NCBI GenBank assembly: GCA_932521025.1
Contig: OW051472.1
Span: 5,270,001 to 5,334,000 of the forward strand
Length of the DNA stretch: 64,000 bases
Direction: 5' to 3'
Source of the DNA: Oscheius onirici
Taxonomy: Eukaryota > Nematoda > Chromadorea > Rhabditida > Rhabditidae
The notes beneath the pieces are model-generated. The model saw only the letters and a list, made by a program, of their open reading frames with translations. It searched no databases and was not told where the DNA came from. Shown here piece by piece: positions 35,105 to 46,635 of the stretch (positions are counted from its first letter, which is position 1; each line of letters starts with the position of its first letter). The position numbers and the translations under genes are program-made.

Positions 35105-38100
35105 TCAAGAGTTCTCGTAATGATTCTCGCTCTTCTCATTCAACTTCTTCGCTCTTCGTCGTTGGCAACAGGATATCCAGAGGATTCTCACAAAGAAGGA
35201 GGACAATTCGAAGCAGGTCAGGATAGAAGCGCCCATCCAGAGTCCGGCCTGTCCGCCGATGTCGGACACGAGGTTGACCAACAGATACGCTTCAGACTCT
35301 TTCAGAACCTCGTAACTCATCTGCTCGTAGTAGATTTCTAGCATTGCCGCGTGTTCACTGAATTCTAGGCCTCTTAGAATCTCCTCAAAACATACTGGTA
35401 GTACTTGTTGCAGTCTTTCTCCTTATTATCACACTCCATTCTGATACTTCCAGACGGCCATTTGGCAGCCGAATATGTGGTCGTGTAGACGTCCTGTTCA
35501 CAGCGATGGACACACTTGCAGTGGTTCTTCTTCGACGCCAGGCGGGCACTTTCAAAGAGCAGACACTTTTCTGAAGTATCAGAGTTTATAGTCTGTTCAG
35601 TAAGGAGGATTGATTTTTTGGGAAAGAAGATCCGTAATACGAAAGCCATTTGATTCGAATCCCATATGCTTCGATTTGGCTGAATATGTGGGGTTTGCAA
35701 CGAAGAAAACCCGGGTAAAAGTCCTCAACAGTCGTCGACTTACCAACATCAGGATTTCTCGCATCACAGAGAAGATCGTACTCGCTGGTAGGTGGAAAAC
35801 GCGGGTCCGCACAGCCGCATTTCCTCACAATCCGACGCTGGTAGCAGGAACGGAAACAGCCCTAAAGACTCTGTATACAATTTGTTATTTCCTCCACACC
35901 TCAGGTTCATACTTGTACTTCTTACTGTAAATATTATCCCGATCCATGTGGCCGTCGTGACATGTACCATTTGGGATTGGTAGACGGTAGACTTTTCTCT
36001 GCAAGAAAATGAAAGGGTCCCTTTAAAACTTTCAGCGTCTTTCAAAGTTGTTGACACGTTGTTTTGAGTGATGAACTCCGAGACATTATTCATCTCACCC
36101 CACCGATCCCCAAGAGTCTGAGCCATCTAAACAAGACTCACGAGGGCTATCCCAAACGAGCTGACGGCCCCTGTAGGAGCCGAATAGCCAAACGTGTCAG
36201 GAAAGGGACATTCTCCTTGTCCGTGGATGGCAATCCGAACTCCTGTGGCCTCTGTAGTCGGCAGGTAGTCGGACGAGTTCACGAACATCATCAGTCTCAG
36301 TCCTGAAAAGCGTTCGTTCAGAAAATACAGAAAAGCAGTTTGAATCTGACGTTTACGAACCTTCCGATATTTTGAAAATTCGCAGAAGAGGTCAATAGCT
36401 ACAACTTTCCAGAATATCAGAAGGTTCGAAATAGCCGTCTTCAACCCGAAAAAAAAGTTTATCAGGAGTATACAGAAACTGTTCGATCAGTCAGAATATA
36501 ACGTGCAGGCGTTACACAGTTATAGATACTCAAACAAATTGAAATCTGCTTATCTTTGCTGAATATTATGAGTCCTACAGCGACGAATTGAAAGATCTTG
36601 TGATGTTACGGCGAGAGACTTACCATGGTTCGGACCGGCACGACTACTCGTCTTTGTGATGTTCCCGTTCCAGTTGAAGGTATAGCAATTGCCGAAGGAG
36701 GCATCTGTATGTAACCTGAAATGTCTTTAATCCACTTTTCAAGGCTCTAAAACCGGAATTCCGAGTTGATATCACACTGGAGGCCATTGAAAGAACACAT
36801 TTTGATAAGTTCCGATTTGTCGTATCCCAGAGCGGCTCGTCTTTCTCTTGGCAGAGCAGACATTTTGAGAATCAGCCTATTATCAAAATGATCTCTTGAA
36901 TAAGACCCAAACATACTTTTCTTTCGCGTGAGTAGTAATAGCAACCTGGTCAGTCATGTTGCCGTAGCCGAGCTTGGTCAGCTGCTCCATAAACTCTTTG
37001 CGGAAAGGACTGTTCTTGGTCGGAATCTTCTTGCCTCGTACCTCCCAGATCCTTTTCAGACGTCTCTCTGATTTTAGCACGCAATAGCCCATTTTCTAAA
37101 AGAAGACGCTCTGTCCAGGATATGCAGGCATTGAGACTGTCCCGTCTTCTTAGCTCCCGCCCCTTTTTGATCGCAGTTAAATCTTTCTCTACCAACTGCT
37201 TGCTTTAATCTTTACAGGAAATTTGGATATTGAATGTGACCCAAGCATTTTCGAGCAATGTTTTGCAAATCATCAAATACTACAACTTTGCAGAACATCA
37301 CAAAGCTGGAAAATACTTGCGTTATTTAAATAATTGCGATTTCTCCCCGAAGTGCAAAAGTTGGCATAAAGTTACTATTCCTCGTTGAGTACGTTTGCAC
37401 ATTATAGTTGAGCCGAGGGTTCCGGAACGAACAATGAGAACTCAAAGATTCGACTTACCAGCTGACAGAAGCACGGTATCGAGTCGACTCCGGTGGTGTT
37501 AGGCACATTGCAGAATCCGATGTCGTTGCACTCGGGACAGATGGACTCCTTCCACGTCCTGAAACCTCTTGTCAGATTTTGTTGTTTTGTCGGCAAGTGC
37601 GCTTTTCGCTCATCGTAAAGTTCATCAATCTCAGATGATTGTTGTCGCCCGGTTGTAAACGCGAGAGCCGTCTGATTAATTCGACTGACAAACGTCTGTC
37701 CGAGCTGCCCGTAGTGACAACCGGTCGAGAGGATTAGCGGTGACAAATTATGCGCTTTGGACTCTTTGAGCATGATCGAAAAGGAGTTCGTATGACAAAA
37801 AACAAACGAGGTAGAGTAGCAGGGCCAGGCAGAGGCGTCCGTCCGGTCAAAGTTACAGATACAGGCCTCATTCAGACTGGGCGGAACACCGTCATTTCCT
37901 AAAGAGTTCTTTGAGGTTAACAAGTTCAGAGAAGACTGACCAATACACTCGTTCTCGACTCCGCGCTTGCAGTCGCAGGCTGAGTAGACTGGCTCGTATT
38001 GCACGTAGCGGTTGTTTTCTGGAAAACAATATGTCATTCGTTTGTATTTAAAAAGTGCTCGACCAAGAGCAGTGGACAGACATAAGATCGGTATATTTGC

Positions 38101-39350
38101 CTAAAACCAAAGAATATCTTGAACAAGCAGTCGAGAACAAGTCCGTGTTCCAAGATGGAATCAAGAAAGTCCTCCCAAAAAACGTGTTGCCTCGTGCCGC
38201 GCGTTCGAAACTACTCATAAATAATTCGTCCGTCAAATAAATCCCAATGGTGATTTCGCGAAACCGACCTTCAGCGTCCCTCTTCCTCCGTCCTCCGGAC
38301 AACGCGTCATTGCTGAAGATGACTGCCTGATGGAATGCGTCTAACTGCAATTTGTTCCATTAGGCCCCTTTTTTGGTCTCCCCATCTTGAGCGCGAGGGC
38401 ATGAAGAACAAGTGGATTAAAGGGCTCTTTTTAGACTTCCTTACCGTTTCGGAGATTTCCGGAACGCTTCGGGCTAAATGCCGTTTGAATGGGTTCAAAT
38501 TGCAGACAGTGACGGCTGGAAATGGCGCCGACTCGAACTCCAACTGAAAGTAGTGATATTAGAACAGACAGACGGTCAGTCACCTCAACATTGACAATTT
38601 TGTCCTTCTTATTAAACTTTTTCACAATTTGAGCCACGTTATAGCTGAAGAGAATAATCGAAATTATGCTCAAGACTATCCAAATGACTTTGACCCAGGC
38701 ATGACGATTGAGAACCTGGAGAGATCTACTTTTCTCAGACAGACGTACCATGGGAAGTCCATGCGCCGTGGTCTCTTTACAGAACTCACTGAAGGCATGA
38801 CTCAACTCCAGCCGGACCTCTTTCGTTTTTTCTGGCACAGCTTTTCCCAGGTCCTGAAAACGTCGATTTATTTACAGTAATAGCATAGCGTTCCAAATAA
38901 ACTTCACTAACATAAGCATCTGTTTCAGAGTTTAATACGATATTTTCAAGCTTTGTGATGTTTGTAAAGTTGTAGCGGAGATCAAGCGGTACAAGTTTGC
39001 AATACATCGGAAAGTTCGAAAATGCCGTCTTCGATGCTAAAAATATGTGCAATCAACAGTGAACTATTCGAAAAGAAGATTCTTCTATTTGAGGTTTCAA
39101 AGAAAGATTGGAGCGGAAAGAACATCTGTTTGAGCTTTTTTAAAGAGAATGATGATGGGAAAAGAACCTTTGTAACAGTGGCGGCTTTGTCATAGACATC
39201 GCCAATGAAAGAGTTCCGTCTTTCGACGCGGATTTTCGGAACCAGTAAGTAGTTTTCTATGCTATGTTTCGACGACTGTGGGCTGGCCGAATCGCAACCA
39301 GAATCTTCTGGTCGAGTCAGTAGGGGCACGTCGAGAATCAGCTCGTTCAT
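35105..39350 (-). CDS. Degenerin-type DEG/ENaC cation channel subunit
   Basis: A many-exon gene; N-terminal exons are 39168-39350, 38749-38853, 38584-38715 and 38445-38543. The cytoplasmic N-terminus ends [12 protein letters not shown], the family's His-Gly region. TM1 is [20 protein letters not shown], followed by [15 protein letters not shown]. The extracellular part has several Cys-rich exons, [31 protein letters not shown] and [12 protein letters not shown], all strongly degenerin (MEC-4/UNC-8/DEG-1)-like, then CRP-type [14 protein letters not shown]2 carries the pore: [20 protein letters not shown], with the G-A-S filter, then FELSSFFVR. The stop is at 35105-35107. Known role: Na+-permeable, often mechanosensory or motor-circuit channel working as a trimer. 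Middle exon junctions (36.6-38.4 kb) are only approximate, and introns contain the palindromic repeat. Confidence 0.9.
36390..36462. repeat. Intronic palindromic repeat copy (degenerin gene)
   Basis: Contains TAGCTACAACTTTCCAGAAT, then ATCAGAAGGTTCGAAATAGC and CGTCTTC. It lies in an intron of the channel gene. Confidence 0.6.
37246..37340. repeat. Intronic palindromic repeat copy (degenerin gene)
   Basis: Contains AATGTTTTGCAAATCATCAA and TACTACAACTTTGCAGAACA, then TCACAAAGCTGGAAAA. It shares GAGTTATTT/GCGTTATTT continuations with 34855-34945. Confidence 0.65.
38940..39035. repeat. Intronic palindromic repeat copy (degenerin gene, first intron)
   Basis: Contains TGTTTGTAAAGTTGTAG, then TACAAGTTTGCAATACATCG and GAAAGTTCGAAAATGCCGTC. 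Confidence 0.65.
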
Positions 39351-40490
39351 TGCAGCAGCAGCCGGCCGCGATTGAGGGGCGGAGCTGTCGACAAGAGTGC
39401 CTCAAAACGGACTACCCTCCAGGGAAAAACACAACTGTATCTCGTGCTGGGGTGAAATAAATCACGGTGTGGGTGGTAGGGCTCAAGAAGAACGGAATAA
39501 AAGAATGAGGTTGTAACAAGAAGTTCAATCCCCGTCTCGGCATAACCAGAAGATTATTGCTGAGAAAAGACGTTCCTGGCTACTGGTGGTACCATATGGT
39601 CCCTAACCCCATTATGCTGTAACAGTGTCTCTAGACCAGCTGAAAGCTCACAGATGAGTCTGAGTAGAAGACTTTCGGCAAAAGAATTTTGAAATTTAGT
39701 TTTTCTAGTTAGTTGAGGTGACAGTTCTGTCGTAAGTCCTAATTGAGGCAAGGTAGATCCTGCCAAGGTATTACTCACATTGTATTGTAATAAAGTACTG
39801 GGAAATGGACTTTTGCTGTGCACTGAGTCACAGGTGCTTCTTTTATCCCTAGCTCTAAACCAATGAGACAGCAGCAGCTGGGATGGCTAAAGATACACCG
39901 GTAAGTTCAATTATAAGCTACAGCGCCAGTCCCATGCACCAGTTCCATTTACTCACCTGAAAGTAGAGAAACATGGACATGACTAACCCCGAGGCGGCCA
40001 GACAACAAATTGTTTTGGTAATGAGATTCACTGCACCCTTGGTTTCGTTCTTTGAATCCTCCAGGTTGCAAAGACGAAGAAGACTTACCTTGCTGCTAAA
40101 AGCTGCAGTTCCAAATGTAGCAATCATCTGTTTGTTCGAGGGCGATAATGCATGAAAACTGAGCGAGAGAGAAGGCGTGTCTGGTGAAAGTGACAGCTCG
40201 TGTGAAAACCACAATCTGCATTTTATGATCTCTACTAATGACACAACGGGTACGCGACGAAGTTTCAAAAGACCAAACTGGGAGGTCCAGAGGATATGTG
40301 GGTCAAAAGTAGTCACGAGATTTTTAAAGTCTCTTCTATAGTCCCCTGAACCGGTATCAGCCAATCAACTATACCATGAGGGCTGTTCGGCTCTTCAGAA
40401 ACTGTCTTTTAATTTTGCTCGCTGCTGGACCCAATTATGTCAGCATTTGATACTCAGCCAAACATCCCGCTGCTAAGATGTAACCCTACC
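39351..40490. other. Mostly non-coding; one possible orphan exon pair on the minus strand
   Basis: On the minus strand about 40148-39960, two stretches with plausible GTAAGT/TTCAAAG splice signals encode MIATFGTAAFSSK and a hydrophobic NLITKTICCLAASGLVMSMF. I cannot extend them into a gene. They may be a relic of a membrane protein. Nothing else is supported. Confidence 0.3.
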
Positions 40491-40495
40491 AGGAG

Positions 40496-41731
40496 AGAGC
40501 AAGGGTTACAAGGGTACACCGCCCTGGCGCCTGCGGCGCTCAGAAGTATAAAATAAATTCTGTCCAAGTTCTAGATTCCCATCCAAATCGACTTCTCATG
40601 ATTGCCGCGTTCGCACTCCAAGTTCAAAACTATCAGGTGTGCGCATAATTTTTCAGGAAAAATGTTGTATTTTTGGAATAACTTTTTGTAGGATGCACGA
40701 AAATAGCTTTTTCAAAAAAGAAAAAATTAGTGTGAGCAAGCTCTATCCGATGGTGTATATATCGGTTAGGTTTAGAATTAGAATATTTGAGTTTTAGCTG
40801 AAGCAAATTTTTTTTCTTTGAAGTAGAGCTGTTTAGCGCACATTCCGGCCAGTTTTCACAGAACGTCCAATTATAAATTTGAAGGTCTTGATGAAAAACA
40901 TGTGTTGATCTTGTTTTGAGCATTAGCAGTCGTTCCCCCAGTTTTTCTTTCTTTTTCTGTTTGTTCTGGTCATTTGTTGACGCTCCAACTGTTCCTGGCC
41001 ACAGAAAAGAAAACAACAGAAAAAGAAGGAAAAAACTGGGGGAGCGACTGCAAATGCTCAAAACAAGATCAACACACAAAAATAATCGGAACTGAAAAAA
41101 TTGATTTTTTGATCCATGATACCCTCCTTCATGGGTCGGGCGCGCGCCACCTGCCTGATATTCAGAGGCGAGTTTCTCGAAAACTTTCCATTGGGCCCTC
41201 TTTGTTCCATACAGGATTTTGTAGCCCAGATTGAGCTCAAGATGCATCGGCCGATTTGTCCAATTCGAACCCGTTAGAGCTGTGCAACTGCCTGAAGTTG
41301 GTCACTTTCGCAATTTGGACCCTCTATATCAGCGAGAAAAAATTTCTGGGAAATCGGGTCGCGGCTATCAATGTTTTTCATCAAGACCTTCAAATTTGTA
41401 ATTGGACGTTCTGTGAAAACTGGCCGGAATGTGCGCTAAACAGCTCTACTTCAAAGAAAAAAAATTTGCTTCAGCTAAAACTCAAATATTCTAATTCTAA
41501 ACCTAACCGATATATACACCATCGGATAGAGCTTGCTCACACTAATTTTTTCTTTTTTGAAAAAGCTATTTTCGTGCATCCTACAAAAAGTTATTCCAAA
41601 AATACAACATTGTTCCTAAAAATTATGCACACACCTGATACCTTGACAATGTCTGGCTTGTCACGACCATTTGAGGTCCCGGACAAACAAACGAACAAAA
41701 AAGACCACCACGCGGTTTAGTAGTAGAGAGA
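40496..41731 (-). repeat. CTCTACTACTAAAGCGC-type dispersed repeat, reverse orientation, split by a foldback element
   Basis: Its right edge is the reverse complement of TCTCTCTACTACTAAA (about 41716-41731). Its left part contains the reverse complement of the GCGCCGCAGGCGCCAGGGCGG segment (about 40522-40541), then complements of GATGGGAATCTAGAACTTGG and GAACTTGGAGTG. The palindromic element at 40633-41638 interrupts it at a TA. Confidence 0.65.
40633..41638. mobile_element. 1.0-kb foldback mariner-like element with nested palindromes
   Basis: The ends TCAGGTGTGCGCATAATTTT / TCAGGTGTGTGCATAATTTT are inverted and flanked by TA (40631-40632, 41639-41640). The arms (about 40633-40905 and 41370-41638) are near-identical, and a second inverted pair lies inside (about 40903-40960 and 41010-41078, sharing CCCCCAGTTTTT). 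It shares TTTTTGTAGGATGCA and CTTTTTCAAAAAAG strings with the element at 28335-29304, so the two are related. Confidence 0.85.
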
Positions 41732-41739
41732 TGGTTCCA

Positions 41740-43870
41740 ATTTCTAAAAGTTCTAAAAGGCTCTGTGGACTCAATCACTCGGAACACTCCCAAAGCCAAA
41801 GTCCGCCCGAGAGATCAATTCGGACAGTCCGTTCATCAAACGAATGTGTTAGTGCCGAGTGTAAAAGTCGAACTCGCACCCGCGAAATATTTCGTGGAGC
41901 AGCTAATAGGCCCGAACGAGGCCGGCGGGACACATTTACACGTTCGGTGATAGATTGCAATGGGAGCAATCTCTTCGAAAAGACTCGCCTCGACTGATTT
42001 ACAGCTTCCAGAATACCGATCTGAGTGATGAGTCTCTTTTCCACTTCAATCACTGCTCCAACTCTCCAGGGAGACACTTATTTTCGCTGACCTTTTTCCC
42101 CGTCCGGCCGATGACATCTCGCTCGGAGCCATTTGTTACAAGATCCAGTTTTTTTTTTCATAGGAGCTGGGAGTTGGAAGACTGAGTGCCAGTGTCGGCA
42201 GATCGTTTGTCAAAACGCACTGGTAGGGAGTGGAAGCTTGCAAGTTTTGGAGTTTTCGAAAAGATTCAACTTGAATGAGAAAGTACGTTTCCAGAAAACC
42301 TTTTCCAGAAAGGGGCAAACCGTAGCGAGAAGGGCACTTTGCTCCAAAGTGTGAGACTACTGGAAATAGTGGTAACGTAGAAGCAAGGGAGTCACTTCCA
42401 GAGAGTAAGGCTGTTTGTAAACGGGAATTCTTCGAAAACAGGTCATACTCATTGTAAGAAGACAGCGAGAGATGGCCAGTTTATTCTATTATTTTTCTGT
42501 TACATTCTCTTGTCCCCTGTTCGGACGTGTTGAGATACAACTCGAAATGTCCTTATCAGATCGAGGCAACAATTCCCCCGAGGTCAGGAAGGGGAAAAGT
42601 TGAAAGATGGACACGTGGCTGGAGGAAGGCGATAATTTCTTCTCCAGCCTGTACTATTTGTCATTCCTTCCATCCAATTGTAAGGATAAGTGCCGAATTA
42701 CAGTAACCCGCTATAAACTACAGTAACACTCGTTTATCCCAAAAACGATCCCCACAGGAAAAAAGATCTCTCTTTCTCCAAAACGCACCTTTGCCTTATC
42801 CAAAAAGGTCTCGTTTTCGTCGTCGAGACCCGCAGTTCCTCCGATTCCAGGAAGCAGCGAAAAGGTCCTGTAATCGCGTCTCTTGACTCCCATCAACCGC
42901 TGAAAACGGCAAGATTGAAAAAGAGGTCAAGATACATATGGTAAGAAATTTAGGGGCACATTCGGATTAGCATATATCCTTCCGAAGATAGAGGGAATGC
43001 ACTCAGGAGAGAAGATATCGCGCAGGGCGATCTGGGCACAAATCACTCCTTTTGGTCGAGAACGGAGCCGAAAAGAAGAGCCAGTCGTGTCCACTTAATC
43101 GCTACTTTCGAGAGGTCCCGAATCATGCCAGTGGCTCAAGGAGCCGTTTTCTGGGGTCTTTGATGGTCTCAATTATTAGTCCGCCCTCATTGAATACATT
43201 AGTCTCAAAAGATCCGTCATCAACAACAAAGACTATTTTGAATCAGAAAGAGAGCAAGTGGAAGAAAATTGTTTGGCACGGATCAGTCTAACGGTGTCAT
43301 GGCAGCTGATCTCCTATTGGGCGATCGGTATGAAACTGCGTGGTAATAGACACTAGCTAAGGACATCAGATGTCAGACATTTTCTCAATTTTTCTATATA
43401 GAATGTACGAAGTGGTCAACGTCCAAAGCTCTATAATTTTTTAAAAGCATGAGCTATATATCAAGCTGCACTTTTGACCCAAAAGTACCGGAATAAGCAT
43501 AACCAAAAATCATTTTAGCTTGTTCAAGTATCTCTAAAAATGAGAGCCTTTATGGCAGAAAGACTGTGTTTCTGGCATTCTAGTCTTTTTGGAAAATTGT
43601 TTTCATGAAGAAATGCGGAGAATTCTAAGGACTAAGAAAGAGAATGCGGGGGCTGTCGCCCTCACTGCGAACACCGTCTGTCCCCAAGGATGGCATCCAT
43701 CCACGAGATGTCACAAGAATTGCTTAACCGAGAGTAAGGGCCCCCTAGCTTGTTGCACTCTCGTCGGCGCTCAAATCAGCCATAAAATGAAAGAGCAATG
43801 CCACAATTTGTTCGAGCAGGCCAGCCAAAAATGACGGACGCCTTGTCATTCGCTCTCAATCTTGCACACG
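41740..43870. other. Gene-poor stretch with weak coding traces
   Basis: On the minus strand, scattered segments look coding (about 42077-41950: GAVIEVEKRLITQIGILEAV; about 42890-42790: YRTFSLLPGIGGTAGLDDEN; about 43240-43150: FVVDDGSFETNVFNEGGLII). They cannot be joined without stops; a 10-A homopolymer near 42152 breaks one frame. This may be a decayed gene or one I cannot splice correctly. I recognise no family. Confidence 0.3.
43589..43834 (+). other. Possible small Cys-rich open frame
   Basis: An 81-codon frame with a Cys-rich second half (TVCPQGWHPSTRCHKNCLTE, then ACCTLV and QCHNLFEQ). There is no signal peptide, no neighbours in the same direction and no recognised domain. It could be a terminal exon or chance. 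Confidence 0.25.
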
Positions 43871-44015
43871 AATCTTTCAGAACATTTTTTTGCTGCAGAT
43901 AAAATTTGGCTCAACAAAAACAACTTGGGAAAAATTCAGGGCAAAGTGGTTTGTGTGGGATGGAGAAACAAGCAAAGCAGATCATATAAAGCACGGGAAT
44001 AAATTGGTGGACGAA

Positions 44016-44552
44016 TTACTGCGATTGCTGGAAACGTTTGAAGGACTCCTGCATCTGGACGAGCTTCTCTTTTTGCTTTTTCGACTTTTCCGCGTGGTCC
44101 GACAGATTGTCTTCGACTCTTTTACTGAAAATAGTGAATTTTGTAGGAAACCAAAGAAAATATCTATTATCCACCGTAAAGCTCCATAGGTAAATTTTAG
44201 ATAAGGGATCATCGAAAAATTTGAACAAACTACGAAATAGTGCTTACATTTCCGCATTGATGTATTCCAGTCTCTTTCCGACATTGGTCTTGGCTTCTTC
44301 CAGGTCCTGCTTGATCAGAACGCCACCAATCAGCTTGTAGACTTTGGCCTCGGGATCCAAAATGTCAAATTCCTAAAAAGTTGGCAATTGAGAATTTGGA
44401 AAAGAACCGACGGTCTTGACGAGATTGTTCTCGGTCAGTTGACTCTCCAGCTGCTGCCGATTGTTAATGTACTTTTCGCGGTCCTTTTCCAGCTGTTTGT
44501 ACTTGGCAAGCTGCTCCTCGAACTTAGCTTTGAATGCCAGCGCCTCGGCCAT
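44016..44552 (-). CDS. pfd-6: Prefoldin subunit 6
   Basis: 124 aa in three exons: 44412-44552, 44248-44372, 44016-44124. A beta-prefoldin layout: an N-terminal coiled coil (FKAKFEEQLAKYKQLEKDRE; RQQLESQLTENNLV), a beta hairpin with the family signature VYKLIGGVLIKQDLEEAKTN, then VGKRLEYINAE and a C-terminal helix (KKQKEKLVQMQESFKRFQ). Length fits the family (human 129 aa). Role: subunit of the hexameric chaperone that hands unfolded actin and tubulin to TRiC. It starts 133 bp after the com-1 stop on the same strand, with a T-rich AG site five bases before the ATG, as for a downstream operon gene. Confidence 0.94.
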
Positions 44553-44557
44553 AATTT

Positions 44558-44567
44558 CTAAAAAAAA
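44558..44567 (-). promoter_or_regulatory. Candidate trans-splice acceptor for pfd-6
   Basis: Reading the minus strand, TTTTTTTTAG is followed by AAATT and the ATG, and there is no upstream coding exon in reach. This is the layout expected for spliced-leader addition. Confidence 0.5.
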
Positions 44568-44685
44568 CAATTTGAAATATGACGGTAAATAAATTGAAAG
44601 TAAACGACAAGGTTAAAACCTTTCATAAACGAGTTTCAAGCGAAAACTAGTCAATATTTATGAATCGGAATGTACAGTACTCGTA

Positions 44686-46366
44686 TTAGAACAACTTTTT
44701 AGGGGTGATGACCTTCTTTACCGGTTTTCTGGGAGATCTTCGCCGTTTTTCTGACGAGCTCGGGAATTTAAGCTAAAGAAATAGGTTTGAAGGAGTGGAA
44801 CCTGCCAAACTCACATCCCAATAATGTTCTGGTGTTTTTGGCTTCGGATTTTCGACGTAGCGGTGACGACTTGACTGAAATTGTTTTTAACGGAAGTGTT
44901 CAGATATGCCAAATTTGTTGCGAGACCAATTACATTTTTCCTGTTCCTCTCTTCTTTAGTTTTTAGCTGTTTTTTTTTAAACTCTGCGTCAAACGTTTTG
45001 TTTCGCGCCAATTTGGAAGGCGAACACTTGCTTTAATAGTCTATCCGAGAAATAGAACAATTTTTGAGATGGAACATAGCTGCGCACCATGCTATAGAAC
45101 GCAAAAAAGTACTATACTCAGGGCAGAAACAGAACCATTCTGATTGTGACGATTCTGATTGTACATTCAGGAGCTAACCTGTTGAACTCGTCTCTGCCTC
45201 GAATCTGGGCTCAGTCCCAATGCGTCGTAGTAGTCCTTACAACAAGAACAATCAGTTCCGTGCATTCGCTGTCGATCCGCTTGATTTCGTATCACTTGTC
45301 CATCTTTCAAACGTTGCTGCTGTTCTTTTTGCACTCTGGACAATATACTCCCGTTGTCCTTCTTCTTGTTATCGACTAGAACTTTCTTTACGAGCTGACG
45401 TCGTTCCTGGAGCTGTTTTACAAAGACACTGTCCTGGAAATCGAACTATCAAGTTGCAAGCTGAATATACCAGATACCTCGAAATTCGAGTCATCACTCA
45501 TCTTTTTCGGCTGAAGTGCCTTCGGCGCCTTTTTGATGATTTTTTTCGGACTTTTCTTCGGCGATATTTGGGGACTTCTCTTCTTGACTCGTTTCTTCAT
45601 CGGAGATGTGATCGCCTCGAATTTGATGTTAATTTCCGACTGTGGCACCGTCCATGACGCATTGTGTATATCCGGGTCGTCAGCTTTGTTAAAAAATTTA
45701 TCTCTAGCTGATTTTTTTGCATTAAATTTCGATAATAAGCCATTTTCACCTCTGTCAGCTCGTTCCAACTTGGATGGGTCTTTCCACTTTACAAAAAGGT
45801 CCATTTTGGCTTGTTGGCCACGTTTCTTCGAGACGGCAGAAGGTTTCGAGTAACCATGAAGGATGAACTTGTCTAAGCTCGTTTGTATCTATAAAAACAA
45901 CATAACGAAGAAATAAGGGGAATATACTTTGGTTGGGCTCGATTTGCTGGACGGAGGCGTGTTGTCATCCTTCATTGGGGTCCTAGACGGCTCGGGAGAG
46001 CTCAGAACTATAGTTTTGCTGGGAGACTCGGCTGTCGTGTCGAAAATGTCGACGGAATCGTTTGAATTCTGAAAGATTTAGAGTTTAGTTAATACAATGC
46101 CAGATATACCTCCTTCCGTGGTGAGGGCGAGAATATACTATGAGAAACATCTCTAAAACTTGCTTCGACACTAAAAACGGCTTTGATTACAAATACTGAA
46201 CGACTTACACTTCTGTGGAGCTTTCTCTTTTGTATGACATCGTAGTAGAAGTATCGTCGAGTAATATGGTCAAGTTTTCGCTATTTTCCGAGCCCTAAAC
46301 AGAAGTTAGAGTAGGTACGAAGAGACGAACCTCTGCTAGCGTAATCTTTCTTTTCACGACATTCAT
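44686..46366 (-). CDS. com-1: CtIP/Sae2/COM-1 DNA end-resection factor
   Basis: 372 aa in eight exons: 46331-46366, 46209-46294, 46110-46152, 45928-46068, 45478-45888, 45179-45433, 44815-44874, 44686-44772. The C-terminus is diagnostic of the CtIP/Sae2 family: a CSCCKDYYDALG segment resembling the family's Cys-containing motif, then SSRHRYVENPKPKTPEHYWD with the RHR motif (residues about 327-329). The middle is Ser/Pro/Lys-rich with many SP/TP sites (SSPEPSRTP, TPPSSKSSPTK, KRSPQISPKKSPK), consistent with CDK control known for the family. IQTSLDKFI at 103-111 resembles a PCNA-binding box. Known role: activates MRE11 to start resection in meiosis and repair. The N-terminal tetramerisation coil is not obvious; the start codon is the least certain part. 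Confidence 0.9.
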
Positions 46367-46635
46367 TTCCTTGAGAGATCGACTGGATGGTCTAATTAGT
46401 AGAGACATGGCATATAAAACGGTCAATTGTTGACAAAGAGGATTAAAAACAGGTAAAACTGCAGAGAAGAAGAAAGATTCAACTGAAGTTCGCGCCGTTT
46501 TGAAAAGAAAGAGAAAATTCGTTTCGGGACCTTGAACATGGAGCGCGGTAGTTTGAAATATTTTTTTGTTATTTTGTTCTTCTCGTTATTTCCAAATTTA
46601 TTTTTTTCCAATTCCGCGTATAACTTTTCAGAAAA
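46367..46635. promoter_or_regulatory. Short shared promoter between com-1 and thymidylate synthase
   Basis: Only 269 bp separate the two divergent start codons. TTCGCGCC at 46489-46496 resembles an E2F/DP site. TATAAAA lies at 46413-46419, and CTTTTCAG just before the thymidylate synthase ATG may be a trans-splice acceptor. Confidence 0.5.

Noticed and set aside
36127-36444. Separate small genes within 35.1-39.3 kb
   Set aside because: Each frame matches a successive part of one DEG/ENaC protein, so they are exons.
39554-39823. 89-codon minus-strand frame upstream of the degenerin
   Set aside because: No domain, no splice link to the channel gene and ordinary composition; likely chance.
40633-41720. 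Two open frames sharing the same 60-residue protein
   Set aside because: They are the two inverted arms of one palindromic element read from both strands, not paralogous genes.
40496-41731. Firm Helitron call
   Set aside because: The TC start and hairpin are suggestive, but I found no CTRR end, no A/T insertion site and no Rep-helicase, and one copy has inverted ends.
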